DNA of 64,000 bases, taken from NCBI GenBank assembly GCA_046294265.1, contig JBKBKC010000004.1:1-64000 (forward strand), in the 5' to 3' direction. Origin of the DNA: JBKBKC01 sp046294265. Lineage in GTDB: Bacteria > Pseudomonadota > Alphaproteobacteria > Rhodobacterales > Rhodobacteraceae. Positions 15,875 through 24,420 of this stretch are shown piece by piece (the first letter of the stretch is position 1; each line of letters begins with the position of its first letter). The position numbers were made by a program, and so were the translations under genes. The notes beneath the pieces are model-generated. The model saw only the letters and a program-made list of their open reading frames with translations, had not been told where the DNA came from and did not search any database.

Positions 15875-16777
15875 GTGAACCGGCTGACCCCCTACCTCTT
15901 CCTCGCCCCCGCCGGCCTCGTGCTGGCGGTGGCGCTCCTTTATCCCATCGGCTACATGGTCTGGGCCAGTTTCCTGAACTGGAACCCCAGCCAGCGGATC
16001 GGACAGGCGGAATTCGTGGGCCTGCGCAACTATGCCAAACTGCTTGGCGACCCGGCCTTCCGCGAAAGTTTCTGGGTCACCATCCGCTTTGCCGCCATCG
16101 TGGTCTCGGTGGAAATGGTGCTGGGCGTTGGCCTTGCATTGCTGCTCGACCGCAACATCCGGGGCATGTCGGTCCTGCGCACCATCTTCATCCTGCCTAT
16201 GATGATCGCGCCCATCGTGGTCGGCCTGATGTGGCGCTACATGTATCACCCCACGGTCGGCATCTTCAACCGCACGCTGAAATCGCTTGGGTTCGACGGC
16301 ATCCCTTGGCTGTCGGACGGCAGTTGGGCCTTCGCGTCGGTCGTTATTGCCGATGTCTGGCAATGGACGCCCTTCATCTTCATCCTCTCTCTCGCCGCCC
16401 TGCAGTCCCTGCCGCAATCCACGCTGGAAGCATCGCGCATAGACGGGGCCACACCCTGGCAGCAGATCATCCACATCAAGCTGCCGCTGATGGTGCCGGT
16501 GCTGATCGTGACCGGACTTCTGCGCCTGATCGACGCCTTCAAGGTGCTGGAGGTGGTGCTGGTGCTGACGAACGGCGGGCCGGGCCTGTCCACAGAGATC
16601 CTCAGTTTGCGCATCTCGCGCACGGCATCCGAATTCCGCGAATTGGGCACGGCGGCGGCGATGTCGAACCTGCTCCTCCTGCTCCTCATGGCCCTCACGG
16701 CGGCGATGTTCGTCTATTCCCGTCTGGCCGAGGCGCGCACCGCGCGGCTGCGCGCGCGGGCAGAGGGGGATACCTGA
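15875..16777 (+). CDS. Carbohydrate ABC transporter permease (MalF-like)
   Basis: The 300-residue membrane protein has six predicted spans: the first is LFLAPAGLVLAVALLYPIGY and the last LLLLLMALTAAMFVY. The cytoplasmic EAA loop that docks the ATPase is at about residue 190 (LEASRIDGATPWQQIIHIKLP). A GTG at 15875 gives the usual start of this family (NRLTPYLFLAPA); an upstream GTG at 15854 would add seven residues and cannot be excluded. It is separated from the binding-protein gene by the hairpin repeat and overlaps the next permease gene by one base (TGATG). Confidence 0.88.
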   Translation: MNRLTPYLFLAPAGLVLAVALLYPIGYMVWASFLNWNPSQRIGQAEFVGLRNYAKLLGDPAFRESFWVTIRFAAIVVSVEMVLGVGLALLLDRNIRGMSVLRTIFILPMMIAPIVVGLMWRYMYHPTVGIFNRTLKSLGFDGIPWLSDGSWAFASVVIADVWQWTPFIFILSLAALQSLPQSTLEASRIDGATPWQQIIHIKLPLMVPVLIVTGLLRLIDAFKVLEVVLVLTNGGPGLSTEILSLRISRTASEFRELGTAAAMSNLLLLLLMALTAAMFVYSRLAEARTARLRARAEGDT

Positions 16778-17643
16778 TGGCGACCCAGACCCGGCAAAGC
16801 CCCGCCTTCTATGCCCTGCTGGTGGCGCTGGTCATCATGTCGGCGGGGCCGATCGCGCTGATGCTGATCACCTCGCTGCGGCTGAACGTCGATATCCTGT
16901 CCGACACCTCCAGCCTGATCTTCATGCCCACCTTGCGGAACTATGAAACCGCGCTGTGCGATTTCCTGTGGTACCGGCCCGATCATCTGCGCCGCTGCGA
17001 TCCCACCTTTGGCCGCGCGCTGGCCAATTCGCTGGTGATCTCGGTGACATCTACCGCGCTGACGCTGGTGATGGGCTGCATGGCGGCCTATGCGCTGGTG
17101 CGGTTCCGGTTCATGGGGCGAGGGGTGGTATCGCTGACCTCGCTGATGATGCGGATGGTGCCGCCGGCGGTGCTGCTGGTGCCGGTGTTCGGCATCTGGA
17201 CGTTCCAGTTCGCCATCGACGGCACGCGGGCGGGCATCGTGCTGATCTATGTGGCGATGAACCTGCCCTTTGTGATCTGGATCCTGCAAAGCTTCATCGT
17301 GCAGGTGCCGATCCAATTGGAGGAAGCCGCGCGGATGGACGGTGCGGGGCCGTTCCAGGTGTTCTTCCTGGTCGTGCTGCCGCTGATCAAGCCCGGTCTG
17401 GCGGCGGCGGCGATCTTTACCTTCCGCATCGGGTGGAACGAGTTCCTACTGGCCAATGCTCTGGCCAACCGCAACACGCGCACCGTGCCGGTCACCATCG
17501 TCAACAGCCTGACGGAATACAACATCGACTGGGGGGTGATCATGGCGACCGGCATGCTGCTGGCGGTGCCGCCGATCCTGTTCACCTTCTTTGCCGCGCG
17601 CCAGATCATCAGCGGCATGACCGCAGGCGCCGTGAAGGGGTAG
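16777..17643 (+). CDS. Carbohydrate ABC transporter permease (MalG-like)
   Basis: The protein is 288 residues with about six membrane spans: the first is FYALLVALVIMSAGPIAL and the last VIMATGMLLAVPPILFTFF. The EAA loop reads LEEAARMDGAGPFQVFFLVVLPLIKPG. It pairs with the MalF-like subunit to form the translocation channel. The start overlaps the previous stop (TGATG), indicating translational coupling. The periplasmic segment after the first span contains two Cys (ALCDFLWYRPDHLRRCDP), unusual for this family and possibly a disulfide. Confidence 0.88.
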   Translation: MATQTRQSPAFYALLVALVIMSAGPIALMLITSLRLNVDILSDTSSLIFMPTLRNYETALCDFLWYRPDHLRRCDPTFGRALANSLVISVTSTALTLVMGCMAAYALVRFRFMGRGVVSLTSLMMRMVPPAVLLVPVFGIWTFQFAIDGTRAGIVLIYVAMNLPFVIWILQSFIVQVPIQLEEAARMDGAGPFQVFFLVVLPLIKPGLAAAAIFTFRIGWNEFLLANALANRNTRTVPVTIVNSLTEYNIDWGVIMATGMLLAVPPILFTFFAARQIISGMTAGAVKG

Positions 17644-17646
17644 GCG

Positions 17647-18348
17647 GTGATCGACTGGTGGATCGCCCCGATCGACGCTGCCCGCGCGCATGACGTGTCC
17701 TGGCATGTGTCCTGGCATGCCCGCGCGATGGTGGTGGCCTGGGGCGGGCTGGTGCCGGTGGGCATTCTGGCGGCGCGATTCTTCAAGGTTCTGCCGGGGC
17801 AGGACTGGCCGCGCGAGGTGGACAACCGCGTGTGGTGGGTGGCGCATCGGTCGTGCCAGTATCTGGGCGGCGCGCTGATGCTGGCGGGTCTGTGGCTGAT
17901 CTGGGCAGGCGAGGGCGCGCCGCCCCTGCACCGCGGGTTGGGCTGGGCGGCGCTTGCGCTGGCCGGGGTGCAGTTTATCGCTGCCTGGGCGCGGGGCAGC
18001 AAGGGTGGGCCTACTGCGCCCGCCGCCGATGGCTCGCTGCGCGGCGATCACTATGACATGACGCCCCGGCGGTTGGTCTTTGAATACACGCACAAGTTTG
18101 CGGGCTATGCGGCGCTGGCCTGTGCCGCCGGCGCGATCCTCAGCGGTTTGTGGCACGCCAACGGGCCGCGCTGGATGTGGGCGGTGATCCTGCTGTGGTG
18201 GGCGGTGCTGGCGGTGCTGGCGGTGGTGTGGCAGCGGCGGGGGATGGCGGTGGACACCTATCAGGCGATCTGGGGGCCGGACCCCGCGCATCCGGGCAAC
18301 CGGCGCTCGCCGGTTGGCCTTGGCGTGCGGCGGCGGGGTCAGGGGTGA
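17647..18348 (+). CDS. Cytochrome b561-type membrane protein
   Basis: The 233-residue protein starts at a GTG three bases after the permease stop. It shows four to five hydrophobic segments with His residues placed as in cytochrome b561: HARAMVVAWGGLVPVGILAARFFK, then VAHRSCQYLGG, HRGLGW, and YTHKFAGYAALACA. Such proteins carry two b hemes and move electrons across the inner membrane. Its place at the end of a sugar ABC operon is unusual. It could accept electrons from a membrane or periplasmic sugar-acid oxidation step, but no partner dehydrogenase of that kind is encoded here. Confidence 0.75.
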   Translation: MIDWWIAPIDAARAHDVSWHVSWHARAMVVAWGGLVPVGILAARFFKVLPGQDWPREVDNRVWWVAHRSCQYLGGALMLAGLWLIWAGEGAPPLHRGLGWAALALAGVQFIAAWARGSKGGPTAPAADGSLRGDHYDMTPRRLVFEYTHKFAGYAALACAAGAILSGLWHANGPRWMWAVILLWWAVLAVLAVVWQRRGMAVDTYQAIWGPDPAHPGNRRSPVGLGVRRRGQG

Positions 18349-18875
18349 GGGAGGGCGGCGAGTGCTGCCGCCACCACTGCGTCGGCGGGCAGCCCGATAT
18401 CAATCTCGGCGGCCCATTCATCGGGCGCGGGCGGCTCCAGCGTGGCGAACTGGCTGTCGAGCAGACTCGTCGGCATGTAGTGACCGGTGCGCGCCGCCAT
18501 CCGTGCGCCGATCAGGTCGCGCGACCCGGCGAGATGCAAAAAGAACACTGGCCCCCCCGCCGCCACTGTAATCCGGTCGCGGTAGGCGCGGCGCAAGGCC
18601 GAACAACCGATCAGGGCGGGAGGGTCCATGCGCGCCAAGGCCGCACCCACTAGGTCGAGCCAAGGCCGGCGGTCGGTATCCGTCAGAGGCTGGCCCCGCC
18701 GCATTTTCTCGACATTGGCGGAGGGATGCAGGTCGTCACCATCCAGATAGTGTCCGCCGAGACGAGCGGCCAATGCAGCCCCTACGGTGGACTTCCCGCA
18801 GCCCGCCACCCCCATCACGACGATGCGCGACGGGAAGCGGGGGGGGACATCAGAGCGAGGCAGTGATGCCGCCAT
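18339..18875 (-). CDS. gntK: Gluconokinase
   Basis: This 178-residue P-loop kinase phosphorylates gluconate to 6-phosphogluconate. Seen in the sequence are VVMGVAGCGKSTVG (Walker A), YLDGDDLHPSANVEKM (the gluconate-binding signature), PLTDTDRRPWL, GCSALRRAYRD, and HYMPTSLLDSQFATLE, all diagnostic of GntK. The ATG at 18875 lies inside the end of the upstream SDR gene, a 26-base overlap that points to a coupled operon. Its 3' end overlaps the cytochrome b561 gene convergently by about 10 bases. Confidence 0.93.
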   Translation of the reverse strand: MAASLPRSDVPPRFPSRIVVMGVAGCGKSTVGAALAARLGGHYLDGDDLHPSANVEKMRRGQPLTDTDRRPWLDLVGAALARMDPPALIGCSALRRAYRDRITVAAGGPVFFLHLAGSRDLIGARMAARTGHYMPTSLLDSQFATLEPPAPDEWAAEIDIGLPADAVVAAALAALPHP

Positions 18876-19611
18876 CGACATAAAGCACATGCCCGTTCAC
18901 AAAGGACGAGGCCGGAGAAGCAAGAAACACGCAGGCCCCCACCAGTTCCTCCACCCGCCCCCATCGGCCTGCAGGTGTGCGCTTTTCAAGCCAGGCGCTG
19001 AACACCGGGTCGGCGACCAGCGCCGCATTGAGCGGCGTGTCGAAGTAGCCGGGTGCGATGGCGTTGCATTGCAGCCCGTACTTGGCCCAGTCGGTCGCCA
19101 TGCCCTTGGTCAGATTGGCCACAGCACCTTTGGTCGCCGTGTAGGGCGCGATGCCGGGCCGGGCCAGCATCGACTGGACCGAGGCGATGTTGATGATCTT
19201 GCCCGCGCCCCGCGCGATCATGTGCCGCGCCACCGCCTGGCCCACGTTGAACACCGAGGTGATGTTGGTCTGCAGCAGTTTCTCGAATGCCTCGGGCAGA
19301 AAATCCTCCAAGGGGGTGCGATGCTGCATGCCCGCGTTGTTCACGAGGATGTCGATAGGGCCATGGTCAGCCTCATACCCGTCCACCGCCGCGCGCACCG
19401 CCGCATGGTCGGTGGCGTCAAACCGGAGCGTATCGGCCTGACCAAGCACTGATGCGGCCGCCGCGAGTTTGTCCGCATCGCGCCCGTTAAGAATGATCGC
19501 GGCGCCCGCCGCCTGCAGTCCGCGCGCCAGCGCAAGGCCGATCCCCTGCGACGATCCGGTGATGAGCGCGCGTTTTCCGGTCAGGCCGAAAAGGTTGGAT
19601 ATGGTTGTCAT
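18850..19611 (-). CDS. SDR oxidoreductase, gluconate 5-dehydrogenase (IdnO)-like
   Basis: The 253-residue classical SDR probably reduces 5-ketogluconate to gluconate, which GntK then phosphorylates. It begins NLFGLTGKRALITGSSQGIG, as Ga5DH/IdnO proteins do. It also has NGRD after the second strand, NNAGMQHR, a catalytic Ser in NIASVQS, YTATKGAV (Tyr/Lys), and APGYFDTPLN. The final GHVLYVDGGITAS is also typical. The ATG at 19611 follows AAGGGTGAC. It is divergent from the 2-hydroxyacid dehydrogenase gene, with a palindromic operator in the gap. Another SDR specificity cannot be ruled out. Confidence 0.82.
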   Translation of the reverse strand: MTTISNLFGLTGKRALITGSSQGIGLALARGLQAAGAAIILNGRDADKLAAAASVLGQADTLRFDATDHAAVRAAVDGYEADHGPIDILVNNAGMQHRTPLEDFLPEAFEKLLQTNITSVFNVGQAVARHMIARGAGKIINIASVQSMLARPGIAPYTATKGAVANLTKGMATDWAKYGLQCNAIAPGYFDTPLNAALVADPVFSAWLEKRTPAGRWGRVEELVGACVFLASPASSFVNGHVLYVDGGITASL

Positions 19612-19652
19612 GTCACCCTTTTTTGCTCGACAGATCGCATATTCAACACCTA

Positions 19653-19666
19653 TGATATCGTTATCA
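19653..19666. promoter_or_regulatory. LacI/GntR-type palindromic operator
   Basis: TGATATCGTTATCA is a 14-bp palindrome with only the central mismatched pair. It lies 42 bases upstream of the minus-strand SDR start and 15 bases before the plus-strand dehydrogenase start, so one bound regulator could control both units. Its core differs from the GTTAAC-centred site at 13217, consistent with one site for each LacI protein. Confidence 0.6.
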
Positions 19667-19680
19667 GGATTGTCAAGGCG

Positions 19681-20637
19681 ATGGGTCAAATGAACAAGCC
19701 GGAAGTTTTGCAACTGGGTCCATATCCGCCATGGGACGAAGGTCCGCTGATGCAGGAGTATCGCGTCCACCGGTTGTTCGAAGAGGCCGATCCGATGGCC
19801 TGGGTCGCGGTGCATGGGGCCGGGGTTCGGGCGATCGCCACCAATGGCGGGCTGGGCGCACCCTCGGCGCTGATCGCGGCGCTTCCGTCGCTGGAGGTGA
19901 TTTCGGTCTATGGCGTGGGGTATGACCAGATCGACCTGGACCTCTGCCGCGCCCGTGGGATCGCGGTGGGGAACACGCCCGATGTGCTGACCGACGATGT
20001 GGCAGACCTTTGTGTCGGGATGATATTGGCGCTGAACCGGGGAATGATCGGGGCGGATGCCTGGGTGCGGTCGGGTGACTGGGCCGCCAAGGGGGCCTAT
20101 CCGTTGCAGCGCAAGGTCAGCGGGCGGCGCGCAGGCATCCTGGGGCTGGGGCGGATCGGCGAGGCCATCGCGCGGCGGCTTGCGGCCTTCGATATGACGA
20201 TCAGCTATACGGCGCGGGCCCCCAAGGATGTGCCGGAGGGCTGGGCCTTTGTGCCCGATCCGGTGGCGCTGGCGCGGGGATGTGATATTCTGGTGGTGGC
20301 GCTGGCCGCCACAGCGGAAACACGGCACATCGTAGGGCGCGAGGTGATCGCGGCGCTGGGGCCGGAGGGGATGGTCGCCAATATCTCGCGGGCGGCGAAT
20401 ATTGATGAGGAGGCGCTGCTGGAGGCGCTGGAGACGGGCGCCCTGCGGGCGGCAGCGCTGGATGTGTTCGAGGATGAGCCGCGGCTGAACCCGCGCTTCG
20501 TGGCTTTGCCGAATGTGATCCTGCAACCGCATGCGGCCTCGGGCACGGTGGAGACGCGAAAGGCCATGGGCCAGATGATGCGCGACAATCTGGCGGCGCA
20601 TTTCGCCGGGCGGCCGCTGATCGCGCGGGTGGTCTGA
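19681..20637 (+). CDS. D-isomer 2-hydroxyacid dehydrogenase (2-ketogluconate/glyoxylate reductase type)
   Basis: The 318-residue NAD(P)-dependent enzyme probably reduces a 2-keto sugar acid such as 2-ketogluconate. It has the nucleotide-binding GLGRIGEAIA, the catalytic Arg in ANISRAANID, Glu in FEDEP and His in QPHAASGT. SVYGVGYDQIDLD and GNTPDVLTDDVADL lie in the substrate domain. The catalytic loop has Ala where GNRG-type enzymes usually have Gly, a minor change. It starts about 70 bases from the divergent SDR gene and is followed after one base by the idonate dehydrogenase gene. Confidence 0.85.
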   Translation: MGQMNKPEVLQLGPYPPWDEGPLMQEYRVHRLFEEADPMAWVAVHGAGVRAIATNGGLGAPSALIAALPSLEVISVYGVGYDQIDLDLCRARGIAVGNTPDVLTDDVADLCVGMILALNRGMIGADAWVRSGDWAAKGAYPLQRKVSGRRAGILGLGRIGEAIARRLAAFDMTISYTARAPKDVPEGWAFVPDPVALARGCDILVVALAATAETRHIVGREVIAALGPEGMVANISRAANIDEEALLEALETGALRAAALDVFEDEPRLNPRFVALPNVILQPHAASGTVETRKAMGQMMRDNLAAHFAGRPLIARVV

Positions 20638-20638
20638 G

Positions 20639-21682
20639 GTGCGTGCCGTGGTGATCCATGCCGCGCACGACCTGCGCATCGAGGAGCGGCCGGTGCCCGA
20701 GCCGGGGCCCGGTCAGGTGCAGGTGCGGCTGGCGACGGGGGGGATCTGCGGGTCGGACCTGCACTACTACAACCACGGTGGGTTCGGTGCGATCCGGCTG
20801 CGCGAGCCGATGGTGCTGGGGCATGAGGTGGCGGGGCATGTTGCGGCGCTGGGGGCTGGCGTCACCGGGCTGGAGGTGGGGCAGCTCGTCGCGGTGTCGC
20901 CTTCGCGCCCCTGCGGAGCCTGCCGCTTTTGCCTGGCCGGGTTGCCGAACCAGTGTCTGCATATGCGGTTCTACGGGTCGGCGATGCCCTTTCCGCATAT
21001 CCAGGGCGCGTTTCAGGAGCTGCTGGTGGCCGAGGTCGCGCAATGCGTGGCGGCGGACGGGCTGACACCGGGACAGGCGGCCATGGCGGAGCCGCTGGCG
21101 GTGTGCCTGCATGCCGTGGGGCGGGCGGGGCCTATGCTGGGCGCGCGGGTTCTGGTCACGGGCTGCGGGCCGATAGGTCTGTTGTGTATTCTGGCCGCGC
21201 GGCGGGCGGGCGCGGCAGAGATCGTGGCGACCGACATGACCGGGTTTACGCTGGAGATGGCACGGCGGGTGGGTGCGGACCGGGTGGTGAACGTGGCCGA
21301 GGATGCCGGGGCCTTGACCGATTACGGCGCGGAAAAGGGGCATTTCGGTGTGCTGTTCGAATGCTCAGGCGCAGCACCGGCGCTTGTGGCGGGGATCGCG
21401 GCCCTGCGCCCGCGCGGTGTGATCGTCCAACTGGGCCTCGGGGGCGACATGGCCCTGCCGATGATGGCCATCACCGCAAAGGAGCTGGAACTGCGCGGGT
21501 CGTTCCGGTTCCACGACGAATTCGCGCAGGGCGTGGCGTTCATGCAGGCGGGCCTGATCGACGTGACCCCACTGACGACGCATCATTTCCCGGTAGCCGA
21601 CGCGGTCGCGGCATTCCAAACCGCAGGCGACCGCGCCCGCGCGATCAAGGTGCAGCTGATGTTTGGGGAGGGCGGCGCGTGA
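20639..21682 (+). CDS. idnD: L-idonate 5-dehydrogenase (zinc MDR family)
   Basis: The 347-residue medium-chain dehydrogenase oxidises L-idonate to 5-ketogluconate. GGICGSDLHYYNHGG contains the catalytic zinc Cys, and GHEVAGHV has the His-Glu pair. Four Cys near residues 91-105 (CGACRFCLAGLPNQC) form the structural zinc site, and TGCGPIGLL is the cofactor loop. The HYYNHGG stretch is characteristic of IdnD. It starts at GTG 20639, directly after the preceding stop, and overlaps the lactonase gene by four bases (GTGA). With the SDR and GntK it completes idonate to 6-phosphogluconate. Confidence 0.87.
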   Translation: MRAVVIHAAHDLRIEERPVPEPGPGQVQVRLATGGICGSDLHYYNHGGFGAIRLREPMVLGHEVAGHVAALGAGVTGLEVGQLVAVSPSRPCGACRFCLAGLPNQCLHMRFYGSAMPFPHIQGAFQELLVAEVAQCVAADGLTPGQAAMAEPLAVCLHAVGRAGPMLGARVLVTGCGPIGLLCILAARRAGAAEIVATDMTGFTLEMARRVGADRVVNVAEDAGALTDYGAEKGHFGVLFECSGAAPALVAGIAALRPRGVIVQLGLGGDMALPMMAITAKELELRGSFRFHDEFAQGVAFMQAGLIDVTPLTTHHFPVADAVAAFQTAGDRARAIKVQLMFGEGGA

Positions 21683-22572
21683 GTTTCTTCGAGGTGATTG
21701 ACCCGGCCTTTGGCCGCTATGTCTTGGGCAATGCGCCGGTCAAGCGGCTGGCGACCGGGTTCGACTGGGTTGAGGGGCCGGTCTGGTTCGGCGATTACGG
21801 GTGCCTGTTGTTCTCGGACATCCCCAACGACCGCATCCTGCGCTGGACGCCCGAGGGCGGAGTGACGACCTATCGCGCCCCGTCCAACTATGCAAACGGC
21901 CATACCCGCGACCGGCAGGGGCGGCTGGTGAGTTGCGAACACGGGACCCGGCGGGTGACGCGAACGGAATGGGACGGGTCGGTGACGGTGATCGCCGAAG
22001 GCTTTGATGGCCGTCGGCTGAACAGCCCCAACGATGTGGTGGTGGCACGGGACGGCGGCATCTGGTTCAGCGACCCGCACTACGGGATCATGACCGACTA
22101 CGAAGGGTTCAGGGCTGAACCGGAACTGCCCTGCAACGTCTATCGCGTGGATCCGGACGGCAGCATCGAGGCGATGGTGACCGACATGCGCTGCCCCAAC
22201 GGGCTGGCTTTCTCGCCCGACGAGAGCCTGCTCTATGTCGCCGACACGGGGCATATGTTCAGCGATGATGCGCAACATATCCGGGTGTTCGACATGGCCA
22301 TGGGGCGGCCCTTGAACGGGCGGCATTTCCACACCATCGACACGGGTTGCGCCGACGGGTTCCGGGTGGATACGGACGGCAATATCTGGTCCTCGGCCGC
22401 CGATGGGGTGCATTGCATCGCGCCTGACGGACGGCTGATGGGCAAGATCTTCGTGCCTGAACTGGTGTCGAATGTCTGTTTTGGGGGGCGGGCGAAGCAT
22501 CGGCTGTTCATCACCGCGACGACGAGTGTCTATGCGGTAACGCTGAACCGCAGCGGGGCGCAGCTGCCCTGA
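21679..22572 (+). CDS. SMP-30/gluconolactonase family lactonase
   Basis: The 297-residue six-bladed propeller probably opens sugar lactones to aldonic acids. Visible features are GFDWVEGPVWF (the metal-ligand Glu), NGHTRDRQGRLVSCEH, RLNSPNDVVVARDGGIWFSDPHYG (metal-ligand Asn), MRCPNGLAFSPDESLLYVADT (metal-ligand Asp region) and GCADGFRVDTDGNIW (catalytic Asp). The GTG start at 21679 overlaps the idnD stop. No signal peptide is present, so it works in the cytoplasm, implying that a lactone or its precursor is imported by the ABC system. Confidence 0.87.
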   Translation: MSFFEVIDPAFGRYVLGNAPVKRLATGFDWVEGPVWFGDYGCLLFSDIPNDRILRWTPEGGVTTYRAPSNYANGHTRDRQGRLVSCEHGTRRVTRTEWDGSVTVIAEGFDGRRLNSPNDVVVARDGGIWFSDPHYGIMTDYEGFRAEPELPCNVYRVDPDGSIEAMVTDMRCPNGLAFSPDESLLYVADTGHMFSDDAQHIRVFDMAMGRPLNGRHFHTIDTGCADGFRVDTDGNIWSSAADGVHCIAPDGRLMGKIFVPELVSNVCFGGRAKHRLFITATTSVYAVTLNRSGAQLP

Positions 22573-22948
22573 GGGCGGCTTTTCGGCCGGGGGGTGTGGG
22601 CGAGGTTCAAGTGGGGTGGACTACCCCATGAGGCCCTGGTGCACAGATACGGGGGCAGGCGGGCCGCGCTCAGCCCCGGACAGAGTTAACCCAAGGCTTA
22701 AGTCGCGGATACCCTTCACCAAATCCATGGGATGTGTCCGCCTGGGGATTGTGAACCTCTGACCGTATGGCGATTTGCGAAACATACCCCAGCCGATGCG
22801 TCGGGTTCGGCTTGCCGCCGCGTCGCCGCCGGTTGCGCAGTTCAGACCCGGCGTCGTAGGGGCTATCAGACGTCGCGACGGTCGGCCTTGAATTCGGGGC
22901 GAGGTCCGAGTATTCCGCACGCATCTCAGGCACGGCAGGACAGCGACG
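22573..22948. other. Leader/promoter region before secE; no gene seen
   Basis: This 376-base gap separates the sugar-acid operon from secE. I looked for the tRNA-Trp that often precedes secE in bacteria and did not find a cloverleaf. A short hairpin-forming stretch (GGGGTGGACTACCCC near 22611-22625) may terminate the upstream operon. The promoter of the secE-nusG unit must lie in the second half, but I see no convincing -35/-10 pair. Confidence 0.5.
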
Positions 22949-23146
22949 ATGGCAAATGCAAACCCACTTCAGTTTCTCCAGCAGGTGCGCGCGGAAGTGG
23001 GCAAGGTGGTCTGGCCCGCGCGGCGAGAGGTGCTCCTGACAACGGTCATGGTGTTCATCTTTGCGGCGCTGACGGCCACGTTCTTCTCGGTTGTCGATCT
23101 GGGGATACGCTGGGGCCTGAGCGTGATCCTGACCAGCGTGGGCTGA
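22949..23146 (+). CDS. secE: Preprotein translocase subunit SecE
   Basis: This short 65-residue form carries one membrane span (TVMVFIFAALTATFFSVVDLG) preceded by the conserved amphipathic VRAEVGKVVWPARREV. It stabilises SecY in the protein-conducting channel of the inner membrane. SecE followed by nusG and rplK is the universal bacterial order. The ATG at 22949 is preceded by AGGACAGCG, a weak ribosome site. Confidence 0.96.
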   Translation: MANANPLQFLQQVRAEVGKVVWPARREVLLTTVMVFIFAALTATFFSVVDLGIRWGLSVILTSVG

Positions 23147-23212
23147 GGTAGCGTTTAAGCCTTGAATTCGCCCGGCCGGGGGGGTATCGCCGCCTGTGTT
23201 CGGGCAGTTGGG

Positions 23213-23237
23213 GCGCGCAATGATTCGTGTTGCGCGC
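23213..23237 (+). terminator. Hairpin between secE and nusG
   Basis: GCGCGCAA (23213-23220) and TTGCGCGC (23230-23237) are perfect arms with a 9-base loop, followed by TGTTTTCTGTT. It is a likely attenuator or partial terminator that would let nusG be expressed separately from secE. Confidence 0.55.
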
Positions 23238-23335
23238 TGTTTTCTGTTCCGGTCGGCGCGTCATGTGCTTGGAATATCAGGATTATCCCGGAAAACCGGG
23301 CCCGGGCAACCGGGGATGGGAAGGATGCGGCAGGC

Positions 23336-23869
23336 ATGGCGAAGCGGTGGTATTCGGTAAGCGTGCTCTCGAATTTCGAGAAGAAGATTGCCGAACAGAT
23401 CAAGACAGCCGTGGCAGAAGCGGGCCTTGAGGACGAGATCGAAGAGGTTCTGGTGCCTACCGAAGAGGTTCTTGAGGTCCGGCGCGGCAAGAAGGTGACG
23501 AGCGAGCGTCGTTTCATGCCCGGCTATGTGCTTGTGCGCATGGAGATGAGCAATCGCGGCTATCACCTGATCTCGTCGATCAATCGGGTGACGGGGTTCC
23601 TTGGCCCGCAGGGCAAGCCGATGCCGATGCGCGACGAAGAGGTGAACCAGATCCTGAACCGCGTCGAGCAGGGAGAGATCGCGCCGCGCAACCTGATCCG
23701 GTTCGACATCGGGGAGAAGGTGAAGGTCACCGACGGGCCCTTCGAGGGGTTCGAGGGAATGGTCGAGGAAGTGGATGAGGGTCACAACCGGCTCAAGGTG
23801 TCGGTGTCGATCTTCGGCCGTCCGACGCCGGTGGAACTGGAATTCACGCAGGTCACCAAGGGGGCCTGA
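23336..23869 (+). CDS. nusG: Transcription termination/antitermination factor NusG
   Basis: The 177-residue protein binds RNA polymerase and links it to Rho or to the ribosome. The NGN domain reads KRWYSVSVLSNFEKKIAEQI, then RRFMPGYVLVRMEM and INRVTGFLG; the C-terminal KOW domain is GEKVKVTDGPFEGFEGMVEEVD. The family start MAKRWY matches the ATG at 23336, although the frame is open further upstream. GGGAAGGA lies 9 bases before it. Confidence 0.96.
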   Translation: MAKRWYSVSVLSNFEKKIAEQIKTAVAEAGLEDEIEEVLVPTEEVLEVRRGKKVTSERRFMPGYVLVRMEMSNRGYHLISSINRVTGFLGPQGKPMPMRDEEVNQILNRVEQGEIAPRNLIRFDIGEKVKVTDGPFEGFEGMVEEVDEGHNRLKVSVSIFGRPTPVELEFTQVTKGA

Positions 23870-23962
23870 GTGTGTGTCGTGGGAGGTGAGCGCCCGGTTT
23901 CGGGTGACGGACCGCACCACTAAACCGCGCATTTTTGGCGCAGTGATGAAGGAGAGGGCCAG

Positions 23963-24415
23963 ATGGCCAAGAAGGTAATGGGCAGCCTCAAGCTGCAGGT
24001 GAAGGCGGGGCAGGCGAACCCGTCCCCGCCGGTGGGTCCGGCGCTTGGGCAGCGCGGGCTGAACATCATGGCATTCGTGAAGGAATTCAATGCCAAGACG
24101 GCCGACCTAGCGCCCGGCACGCCGACGCCGGTGATCATCACCTATTATCAGGACAAGTCGTTCAGCCTGGAATTCAAGACGCCGCCCGCGTCGTTCCTGC
24201 TCAAGCAGGCGGCGGGCCTGCCGCAGGTGGGCAAGCGCAACCGTGCGAAGGGTTCGGCCAAGCCGGGCCGAGATGTGGCTGGGTCGGTGACCGTGGCACA
24301 AATCCGCACGATCGCGGAGACCAAGATGAAGGATCTGAACGCCAACGACATTGAAGGCGCGATGCAGATCATCCTTGGTTCGGCCAAGTCCTGCGGCATC
24401 GACGTGAAAGGCTGA
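23963..24415 (+). CDS. rplK: 50S ribosomal protein L11
   Basis: The 150-residue protein builds the GTPase-associated stalk base with 23S rRNA. The N-terminal VKAGQANPSPPVGPALGQRGLNIMAF is the L11 signature, with the proline-rich hinge where thiostrepton-type antibiotics act. It is slightly longer than the usual 141-145 residues because of a Lys/Arg-rich loop (PQVGKRNRAKGSAKPG). AGGAGAGGGC precedes the ATG. First of the rplKA pair. Confidence 0.97.
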   Translation: MAKKVMGSLKLQVKAGQANPSPPVGPALGQRGLNIMAFVKEFNAKTADLAPGTPTPVIITYYQDKSFSLEFKTPPASFLLKQAAGLPQVGKRNRAKGSAKPGRDVAGSVTVAQIRTIAETKMKDLNANDIEGAMQIILGSAKSCGIDVKG

Positions 24416-24420
24416 TCAAC

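Noticed and set aside
15847..16776. A long plus-strand frame that would extend the MalG-like permease by 310 codons
   Set aside because: It overlaps the whole MalF-like gene, reads as Pro/Arg/His-rich shadow sequence, and the true permease start at 16777 has a coupled TGATG start.
22573..22948. A tRNA gene upstream of secE
   Set aside because: tRNA-Trp often sits here in bacteria, but no T-arm/anticodon-arm combination or cloverleaf could be drawn.
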